Assembly (NCBI GenBank): GCA_017408625.1
Contig: JAFQUG010000257.1
Coordinates: 1 to 10,680 of the forward strand
Source of the DNA: Clostridia bacterium
GTDB taxonomy: Bacteria; Bacillota_A; Clostridia; Oscillospirales; CAG-272
Direction: 5' to 3'
DNA: 10,680 bases
The notes beneath the pieces were generated by a model. It was not told the DNA's origin and ran no database searches. It saw only the letters and a program-made list of their open reading frames with translations. Shown here piece by piece: positions 6,496 to 10,680 of this stretch (positions are counted from its first letter, which is position 1; each line of letters begins with the position of its first letter). Position numbers and translations under genes: made by a program.

Positions 6496-8310
6496 ATGCA
6501 GGATACGGTAAAAAAGCTGCGATATCCGATGCTGATCATGAGCGGCCTTTTAGCTTCACTCGGCGTGGTCTATCCGCAATATTTGGGCGCGCTTGCGTGG
6601 GTCTCTCTCATTCCCATGGGGATGGTGCTGCTGACGCTGTGCGACAAGGTGCGCCTTGGCAGCCTGTATCTGTACGGAATTGTTTTTTATCTTGTGTACT
6701 ACATCATGGGCTATCATTGGTTTATTTCCATGTATCCCATGGATTTTGCGGGCTTTGAGCCCAATACGGCCATCGGCGTGATCGCACTGGCGGTATTTGG
6801 CATTTCCGCCTTCCAGGCAGTGCTCAGTGCCATCATGTTTTTGGTTTACGGATTGCTTTGCCGTACCTTTGTGCTGCGCAAATATCCCGTGCTGAGCCCC
6901 TTGCTTATGGCTTGCCTGTGGGTGATCAACGAGTGGTCGCAGACCATAGGCTGGACGGGCTTGCCCTGGTCGCGCCTGTATTTGTCACAGTCGTTCGTGC
7001 TGCCCATGGCACAAAGTGCCTCGCTGCTTGGCGGTCTGTTCGTGTCCTTTTTGATCGTGGCGGTCAATTTGGCCTTGGCGGGCTTGATCGCATGCCGCGG
7101 ATCAAGACTATCCTTTGGCTTGCTTGGCGGCTGCCTGCTTGGCGGTAACCTTTTGTTTGGCCTTGCGGCGATGGATTCGATCAAGGGCGACGTGCTGCCG
7201 TGGCAGATCGCATTCTTTGCTTTGGCACTGGCAACCGTGATTACGGCCCTTGTGTACGGGCTTGTCAAAAGGCTGGGAGCGGATCGCCGCTTACTCAAAG
7301 CGTTTATGTGTATTGGTCTGACGCTTTGCGTGCTTTCGTCACTCTCTCCCGTGCTTGCCACGTATGCGGATACAGACGATCCCTTCAAGGCTGCCGCACT
7401 CCAGGGAAATCTTTCCTCTGCGGATAAATGGGCAGAGGACTCGGGCTTGCGCTCCTTCAAGGCGTATGAAAGCCTGACCGAGCAGGCGGCAGATGAGGGG
7501 GCGACGCTGATCATCTGGCCGGAGACTGCGCTGGCTTACACGCTGTTTCTCGCGCATCCCAATTCCGCCACCACGGCTCCCATAGATAAGGTCTACGACA
7601 TGGCAGAGCGAACGGGAGCAACGGTCATGATCGGCACGTTTACCTCAACGCAGTATTTTGACCCCACAGCAGAGAAGGCAAGCACCAACACTGTGGTCAC
7701 GGTCTATCCGGACAGAAGCTATGATGAGAGCGTTTACGCCAAGCGTATGCTGGTGCCGTTTGGCGAGTACGTGCCGTGGAGAGATTTTCTGATGTCCGTG
7801 CTGCCCGTGCTTGGCGAGATCAACATGCTTTCCTCGGATCTTGCACCCGGGACGGAAGCGGTGGTCGTGGATGCCAAAACGGTGGGTGTCAAAGCGGGGC
7901 CTATCATTTGCTTTGACTCAATTTATGAAGAGACGGTCAGACAGACGGTCAGCGCGGGGGCTGAGATCATCACGCTCTCCACCAACGACTCCTGGTTTTC
8001 CGACTCTGCTGCCGTATATATGCATAACAATCAAGCCAAATTCCGCGCCATTGAAAACGGCAGATACCTGGTGCGCTCGGCCAATACGGGTGTGTCGTCC
8101 ATCGTGGGACCCGACGGTAGGGAGCTTGGGCGTCAGGAGGCACTGACCACGGGACTTGTGGTATCCGAGGTGTGTGTCAGAAGCAATACCACGCCATATA
8201 CCTCGATGGGATATTTGCTTGTGTGGCTGAGCTTTTTTGCACAGATTGTAATTGTCGCAGCACAGATTGCTTATGTGATCGTAAGGCGCGTAAAACGCCA
8301 TACGGCATAA
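6496..8310 (+). CDS. lnt: Apolipoprotein N-acyltransferase
   Basis: Membrane enzyme that transfers a fatty acid from phospholipid to the free amino group of the lipid-modified Cys of lipoproteins, the last maturation step. It has 604 residues against about 510 in E. coli. Residues 10-290 are mostly hydrophobic helices, including WTGLPWSRLYLSQS (153-166). The nitrilase-like domain begins at AALQGNLS (300-307) and holds the triad: Glu343 in IIWPETA, Lys416 in YAKRMLVPFGEY and Cys472 in PIICFDSIY. A last membrane helix (573-596) closes the protein. The extra length is mainly a membrane insert at about 205-290. The residues after the nucleophile are Phe-Asp, where E. coli has Tyr-Glu. AAAGGGGAGA precedes the ATG. 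Better known Gram-positive N-acylation uses Lit or Lns; Lnt relatives do occur in Clostridia. A lipoprotein gene lies directly downstream. Confidence 0.88.
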   Translation: MQDTVKKLRYPMLIMSGLLASLGVVYPQYLGALAWVSLIPMGMVLLTLCDKVRLGSLYLYGIVFYLVYYIMGYHWFISMYPMDFAGFEPNTAIGVIALAVFGISAFQAVLSAIMFLVYGLLCRTFVLRKYPVLSPLLMACLWVINEWSQTIGWTGLPWSRLYLSQSFVLPMAQSASLLGGLFVSFLIVAVNLALAGLIACRGSRLSFGLLGGCLLGGNLLFGLAAMDSIKGDVLPWQIAFFALALATVITALVYGLVKRLGADRRLLKAFMCIGLTLCVLSSLSPVLATYADTDDPFKAAALQGNLSSADKWAEDSGLRSFKAYESLTEQAADEGATLIIWPETALAYTLFLAHPNSATTAPIDKVYDMAERTGATVMIGTFTSTQYFDPTAEKASTNTVVTVYPDRSYDESVYAKRMLVPFGEYVPWRDFLMSVLPVLGEINMLSSDLAPGTEAVVVDAKTVGVKAGPIICFDSIYEETVRQTVSAGAEIITLSTNDSWFSDSAAVYMHNNQAKFRAIENGRYLVRSANTGVSSIVGPDGRELGRQEALTTGLVVSEVCVRSNTTPYTSMGYLLVWLSFFAQIVIVAAQIAYVIVRRVKRHTA

Positions 8311-8315
8311 AGGAT

Positions 8316-8335
8316 TTCTTAATAATTCTTAATAA
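8316..8335 (+). repeat. Two tandem 10-bp repeats upstream of the lipoprotein promoter
   Basis: TTCTTAATAA occurs twice head to tail, followed by AATTCTT. One helical turn per repeat puts both on the same DNA face, about 30 bases before the -35 box. This is the usual layout of an OmpR/PhoP-family regulator site, but an A/T-rich UP-like element or chance is equally possible. Confidence 0.3.
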
Positions 8336-8364
8336 AATTCTTGGTGAAAAAAGCATAAAATCTA

Positions 8365-8393
8365 TTGACAAACGTGACATGAACTGATATAAT
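8365..8393 (+). promoter_or_regulatory. Perfect consensus promoter of the small lipoprotein gene
   Basis: -35 TTGACA (8365-8370), a 17-base spacer and -10 TATAAT (8388-8393) with TG at 8385-8386, an extended -10. Every consensus position matches, so very high basal transcription is expected. Start should be near 8400. The first bases of the message can form a small TGGG/CCCA hairpin (8401-8413). Confidence 0.92.
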
Positions 8394-8445
8394 GTTCACA
8401 TGGGGAACACCCAAAAAACACTAATCAAAAGGAGAAATATCCACT

Positions 8446-8838
8446 ATGAAAACCATGACCAGAGTAGTAGCAGTTGCTCTTGTAGCAGTTGTTATGTGCG
8501 TGATGCTCGTTTCTTGTGGCAACACCATTAGCGGCACTTATTCCGCTACCTACGAGTCTGACGGCTTCTTCGGCTTCGGTAAGGGCTCTTACACCACCAC
8601 CTACGAGTTCAAGGGTAAGGATGTTGTAATGACTGTTGAAGCAACTGTTGGCGGTAAGACCACTACTACCACCACCAACGGCACCTACACCATTGAAGAA
8701 GATCAGATCATCTTCACTTGGGACAAGGACGTTGAGACCAACGCAAATGGCGATACTGTTACTTCCACCAACAAGTACGAGTTCAGCAAGGGCGACGATT
8801 TCATTTATATCGGCGACCAGAAGTACACCAAGAAGTAA
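8446..8838 (+). CDS. Small secreted lipoprotein, probable beta-barrel fold
   Basis: A 130-residue protein with a classic lipoprotein signal: basic start MKTMTR, hydrophobic run 7-22 and lipobox LVSC with the lipidated Cys at 24. The mature part of about 107 residues is rich in Gly, Thr, Tyr and Lys, with alternating patterns such as GTYSATYES, YTTTYEFKGKDVVMTVEAT and NGTYTIEEDQIIFTWD. This suggests antiparallel beta strands, as in small lipocalin-like lipoproteins of Clostridia; it has six consecutive Thr at 72-77. I do not recognise a named family and assign no function. Codons are strongly biased to C-ending forms (ACC, AAC, GAC, TAC), as in highly expressed genes and unlike the preceding lnt. 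AAAAGGAG precedes the ATG. It has its own promoter and terminator. It should be anchored on the outer face of the membrane and could be a substrate of the neighbouring Lnt. Confidence 0.8.
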   Translation: MKTMTRVVAVALVAVVMCVMLVSCGNTISGTYSATYESDGFFGFGKGSYTTTYEFKGKDVVMTVEATVGGKTTTTTTNGTYTIEEDQIIFTWDKDVETNANGDTVTSTNKYEFSKGDDFIYIGDQKYTKK

Positions 8839-8855
8839 TTTCAATATTACTACAT

Positions 8856-8887
8856 AAAAAAGCTGTTGCTTCGGCAACAGCTTTTTT
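8856..8887 (+). terminator. Intrinsic terminator after the lipoprotein gene (UUCG loop)
   Basis: AGCTGTTGC (8861-8869), loop TTCG, GCAACAGCT (8874-8882), flanked by five A and then Ts. The loop is the very stable C(UUCG)G tetraloop. With T tracts available on both strands it could also act on leftward transcripts. Confidence 0.95.
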
Positions 8888-8916
8888 ATATGAAAATGAA
8901 ACCGAGGACGCCCCGC

Positions 8917-8997
8917 AAGATCCTTCGCGGCGCCCCTGTACCTGTCATTCTCGAGCGCAGCGAAGAATCTTGGTACAGGGGCTTGCTCGAGGATGAC
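8917..8997. repeat. Nested palindromic repeat (REP-like element)
   Basis: Three overlapping inverted repeats lie in non-coding DNA between convergent genes. CCCCTGTACC (8933-8942) pairs perfectly with GGTACAGGGG (8972-8981). GTCATTCTCGAGC (8944-8956) pairs with GCTCGAGGATGAC (8985-8997), 12 of 13. AAGATCCTTCGC (8917-8928) pairs with GCGAAGAATCTT (8960-8971), 11 of 12. The core GTCATTCTCGAGCGCAGCGA resembles dispersed palindromes I recall from many bacterial genomes. It is probably one copy of a genome-wide repeat; no protein is encoded. Confidence 0.65.
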
Positions 8998-9031
8998 GGC
9001 GGGCGATAAATTGTGAAACTTTTTTTGAAAA

Positions 9032-9057
9032 CTGCAATTAGTTGCAAAGCTGTAGGG
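9032..9057. repeat. Partial copy of the rpsR 3' end (direct repeat, copy 1)
   Basis: CTGCAATTAGTTGCAAAG followed by CTGTAGGG here nearly repeats 9146-9169, which reads CTGCAATTAGTCGCAAAC then GTAGGG and covers the last codons and stop of rpsR. The two copies differ by one substitution and a small length change, and flank the palindrome and terminator at 9056-9131. Confidence 0.6.
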
Positions 9058-9089
9058 ACCGGCGTCAAGCCGCAAGCGGCGAACGGTCC
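9056..9089. repeat. Second palindrome with an inner GCCGC/GCGGC hairpin
   Basis: Outer arms GGACCG (9056-9061) and CGGTCC (9084-9089); inner arms GCCGC (9069-9073) and GCGGC (9076-9080) around AA. No T tract follows on either strand immediately, so it looks like a REP-type unit rather than a terminator. Confidence 0.5.
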
Positions 9090-9091
9090 GT

Positions 9092-9131
9092 AAAAAAGAA
9101 AAAACCGCTCGTTTTTCAACGAACGGTTTTT
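9092..9131 (-). terminator. Terminator of the rpsF-ssb-rpsR operon
   Basis: On the minus strand a 14-base stem (9131-9118 with 9113-9100) closes a GAAA tetraloop and is followed by TCTTTTTT. The single non-Watson-Crick position is a U-G wobble in minus-strand RNA but would be a C-A clash in plus-strand RNA, supporting leftward use. Confidence 0.88.
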
Positions 9132-9145
9132 CTTTACTTTGCAAT

Positions 9146-9169
9146 CTGCAATTAGTCGCAAACGTAGGG
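9146..9169. repeat. Direct repeat copy 2, overlapping the end of rpsR
   Basis: Partner of 9032-9057; it contains the rpsR stop codon (TAA, 9154-9152) and last codons, so this is presumably the original copy. Confidence 0.6.
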
Positions 9170-9400
9170 CAGAAGAGCAGCCTGGCGAGCACGCTTGATA
9201 GCGGTGTTGAGCTCACGCTGGTGAACAGCGCAGGTGCCGGACATTCTTCTGGGCAGGATCTTGCCGCGCTCGCTGATGAACTTGCGGAGCTTAGCGGAAT
9301 CCTTGTAATCGATATAAGCAACCTTATCGGCGCAGAAAATGCAAACCTTCTTTCTTCTGCGAACCACGGGGCGCGCAGGACGAGAAACGTTTTCAGTCAT
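9152..9400 (-). CDS. rpsR: 30S ribosomal protein S18
   Basis: Ribosomal protein S18 (bS18), which binds as a pair with S6 on the platform of the small subunit. It has 82 residues with the typical core [19 protein letters not shown] (30-48), [16 protein letters not shown] (49-64) and [15 protein letters not shown]. Cysteines C20, C23 and C57 plus H60 suggest the zinc-binding form; L28 in this window is also the cysteine-bearing type. GGAGG lies 9 bases before the ATG at 9400. It is the last gene of the rpsF-ssb-rpsR operon, 39 bases after ssb, and ends at a GNRA-loop terminator. Part of its 3' end is repeated downstream. Confidence 0.97.
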   Translation of the reverse strand: MTENVSRPARPVVRRRKKVCIFCADKVAYIDYKDSAKLRKFISERGKILPRRMSGTCAVHQRELNTAIKRARQAALLPYVCD

Positions 9401-9439
9401 CTTATGAATCCTCCTATTTGAATTTGGGAACGATCGCCT

Positions 9440-9907
9440 TTAGAAGGGCAGATCGTCGTCTGTTTTGATCTCCTCAAACTTGGGCGCAGAGCCTGCGGGA
9501 GAGGAGTAAGCGGGTGCACCGTAAGCATCGGGTGCATAAGAGCCGGACTGTGCGGGGCTTTCGCTGCGGCTGTCCACGAACTGGACCTCTTCAGCGACAA
9601 TGTCGGTCATGTAGCGCTTCTGACCCTGCTGGTCGGTCCAGGATCTGTTCTGGATAGAGCCGATCACGCAGATAGAAGAACCCTTCTTGAAGAAACGGTT
9701 GACAAACTCAGCAGTGGAGCGCCAAGCGGTAACGGTAAAGAAATCGACCTCAGGCTGCTGACCGGACGCGGAGTCACGGGAAGCGAATCTGCGATTGACT
9801 GCCATACGGAACGTTACGACGGCAATGCCGCTCTGTGTCTGCTTCAGTTCAGGATCAGCGGTAAGTCTGCCGCCGAGGATGACTTTGTTCAGATTAAAAT
9901 TTGCCAT
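9440..9907 (-). CDS. ssb: Single-stranded DNA-binding protein
   Basis: Coats single-stranded DNA in replication, repair and recombination and recruits partner enzymes through its tail. It has 155 residues. The OB fold spans about 1-112: NKVILGGRLTADPEL, VVTFRMAVNRRF and VDFFTVTAWRSTAEFVNRFF are characteristic, as is SIQNRSWTDQQGQKRY. A flexible Gly/Ala/Pro/Ser/Tyr linker (113-145) leads to the acidic partner-binding tip DDDLPF. The ATG at 9907 has AAGAGG upstream. Its position between rpsF and rpsR is a conserved Bacillota arrangement and marks it as the main housekeeping SSB rather than a plasmid or phage copy. Confidence 0.97.
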   Translation of the reverse strand: MANFNLNKVILGGRLTADPELKQTQSGIAVVTFRMAVNRRFASRDSASGQQPEVDFFTVTAWRSTAEFVNRFFKKGSSICVIGSIQNRSWTDQQGQKRYMTDIVAEEVQFVDSRSESPAQSGSYAPDAYGAPAYSSPAGSAPKFEEIKTDDDLPF

Positions 9908-9930
9908 GCTGTTTGACCTCTTTTGCCTGA

Positions 9931-10317
9931 TTACTCAGCGTCAGCTGCTACTTCGGCAACTTCTTCTGCAACTGCAACTTCTTCAACAGCTTCTTCAACG
10001 ACAGCTGCCTTAGCGGTGGGCTCGAAGTCCAGCTTGATGGTCAGAGAACGCATTACGTTCTCGTCGATCTGGAACAGACGGTCGAGCTCTGCCAGGAAGT
10101 TACCTGCAGCCTTGAAGGTCACGACTACGTAGTAGCCCTCGGGCATGTCATTGATGGGATATGCCAGGCGGCGCTTGCCCCACTGTGCAACCTCAATGAT
10201 AGTGCCGTTCTCAGCAATCAAAGAAGTGAACTTGTTCACGGTAGCATTGGTTGCTTCCTCACCGTTGCTTACGTCAACGATGAACAGACTTTCATAAGAA
10301 TTGAGTACCTTTTCCAT
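9931..10317 (-). CDS. rpsF: 30S ribosomal protein S6
   Basis: Ribosomal protein S6 (bS6), partner of S18 in the small subunit. It has 128 residues: the normal fold covers 1-97 with NSYESLFIVD, WGKRRLAYPINDMPEGYYVV (46-65) and ELDRLFQIDENVMRSLTIK. A tail of about 28 residues (100-128) follows, made almost only of Ala, Val and Glu. Acidic tails of varying length are common on S6; in E. coli the tail receives added glutamates from RimK, but nothing here shows such modification. GGGAGG lies before the ATG at 10317. First gene of the operon; ssb follows after 23 bases. Expression may be controlled by the structured leader at 10349-10411. Confidence 0.97.
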   Translation of the reverse strand: MEKVLNSYESLFIVDVSNGEEATNATVNKFTSLIAENGTIIEVAQWGKRRLAYPINDMPEGYYVVVTFKAAGNFLAELDRLFQIDENVMRSLTIKLDFEPTAKAAVVEEAVEEVAVAEEVAEVAADAE

Positions 10318-10348
10318 GTGTTTTTACCTCCCTATGGACTTTATTACG

Positions 10349-10411
10349 ACCGCGCACCTCTTCGATTTATTTATGCGCGGTAGAGAGACGGACCGCGTCG
10401 CAGTCCGTACC
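10349..10411 (-). promoter_or_regulatory. Structured leader of rpsF, candidate S6:S18 autoregulatory RNA
   Basis: Between promoter and start codon the leader can form hairpin A, ACGGAC/GTCCGT (10408-10403 with 10393-10388), and hairpin B, ACCGCGCA/TGCGCGGT (10381-10374 with 10356-10349), with CCG in the 5' arm of B. A short GGTA/TACC helix (10411-10408 with 10382-10379) could close A, with an internal bulge, but shares bases with B. rpsF leaders of many bacteria bind the S6:S18 complex through a CCG-containing structure; the match here was not tested. Confidence 0.45.
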
Positions 10412-10419
10412 GAAAATAT

Positions 10420-10448
10420 ATTATACCACAATTTAGAATGCTTGTCAA
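10420..10448 (-). promoter_or_regulatory. Consensus promoter of the rpsF-ssb-rpsR operon
   Basis: On the minus strand, -35 TTGACA (10448-10443), a 17-base spacer and -10 TATAAT (10425-10420), an exact consensus as expected for ribosomal genes. Start near 10413 gives a leader of about 95 bases. Confidence 0.93.
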
Positions 10449-10490
10449 TCCTTTTTCACATTTTATTTTTTACAAAAAAACACAAAATTC

Positions 10491-10520
10491 TTGTCAAAAC
10501 CGTGGGAAATATGCTATAAT
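10491..10520 (+). promoter_or_regulatory. Promoter of the gene at the right edge
   Basis: -35 TTGTCA (10491-10496), an 18-base spacer and -10 TATAAT (10515-10520) with TG at 10512-10513 (extended -10). It diverges from the rpsF promoter across about 40 A/T-rich bases. Confidence 0.8.
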
Positions 10521-10559
10521 ATACAAAGGATGGAATTTTACCCGAAAAGGAGGCTGTAT

Positions 10560-10680
10560 ATGGCACAGAGTAAGAAGAGAAAAAAGAAAAAGGGAAAGAA
10601 GATGCCAAAGGCGTTGCGCGTTTGTCTGATCATGCTGGCAGTTCTGGCAGTCCTGTTTACCACCGTGGTGGTGCTTGCCA
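10560..10680 (+). CDS. Membrane protein with polybasic N-terminal tail, 5' part only
   Basis: The first 40 codons of a rightward gene cut by the window edge. AAAAGGAGG lies 6 bases before the ATG, an excellent ribosome binding site. The start is strongly basic (SKKRKKKKGKK, residues 4-14), followed by a hydrophobic run from about 20 to 40, best read as a signal-anchor helix with a cytoplasmic basic tail. This layout is seen in class A penicillin-binding proteins and in LytR-CpsA-Psr cell wall ligases of Clostridia, among others; no catalytic region lies inside the window, so the product cannot be named. Confidence 0.75.
   Translation, partial: MAQSKKRKKKKGKKMPKALRVCLIMLAVLAVLFTTVVVLA

Noticed and set aside
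6496..8310. Nitrilase or carbon-nitrogen hydrolase as the main function
   Set aside because: The nitrilase-like domain follows many membrane helices and ends with another, the Lnt architecture, so a soluble amidase was rejected.
9056..9089. Intrinsic terminator reading of the second palindrome
   Set aside because: The minus-strand terminator at 9092-9131 already ends the operon and no T tract directly follows the palindrome on either strand.
8886..9161. Open frame of 91 codons on the minus strand in the repeat region
   Set aside because: Built from palindromes and terminator sequence; no ribosome binding site and no protein-like composition.
8425..9321. Open frame of 298 codons on the minus strand
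   Set aside because: Crosses the lipoprotein gene, two terminators, the palindromic region and part of rpsR; not credible as a protein.

Overview
The window looks like chromosomal DNA of an anaerobic, low-to-mid G+C Gram-positive bacterium of the class Clostridia (Bacillota), perhaps from the Oscillospirales side. The pointers are the Clostridia-type GME-fold protein, MtaB, zinc-ribbon versions of L28 and S18, an rpsF-ssb-rpsR operon, strong GGAGG ribosome binding sites and textbook TTGACA-17-TATAAT promoters. Placement below class is a guess. No phage, insertion sequence, CRISPR array, tRNA or rRNA gene was seen.

Layout, left to right. (1) Positions 1-4665 are read leftward: mtaB (tRNA ms2t6A37 methylthiotransferase), then 29 bases later a 787-residue protein that is a shortened, catalytically stripped relative of the purine enzyme PurL, then rpmB (L28) from its own promoter, a strong terminator, and the 5' part of a GME-fold gene that runs off the left edge. 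(2) A compact divergent promoter region (about 4700-4790) separates mtaB from the rightward group upp (uracil phosphoribosyltransferase), a terminator, an RluA-family pseudouridine synthase, and lnt (apolipoprotein N-acyltransferase). (3) A separately transcribed small lipoprotein gene follows (8446-8838), with a perfect extended -10 promoter and a UUCG-loop terminator. (4) Positions 8888-9091, between convergent genes, hold nested palindromic repeat sequences and a partial copy of the rpsR 3' end. (5) The leftward ribosomal/replication operon rpsF-ssb-rpsR (10317 to 9152) has a consensus promoter and a structured leader. (6) A divergent promoter at the right edge drives the start of a membrane protein with a polybasic cytoplasmic tail.

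Most genes are core functions: translation (L28, S6, S18, MtaB, pseudouridine synthase), nucleotide salvage (Upp), DNA maintenance (SSB) and lipoprotein maturation (Lnt). The least ordinary items are the PurL-like protein, which keeps the family fold signature but has lost its ATP/substrate and glutaminase residues; the palindromic element between the convergent genes; the rpsF leader, which can form two mutually exclusive folds; and two intrinsic terminators placed directly in front of the next gene's ribosome binding site.
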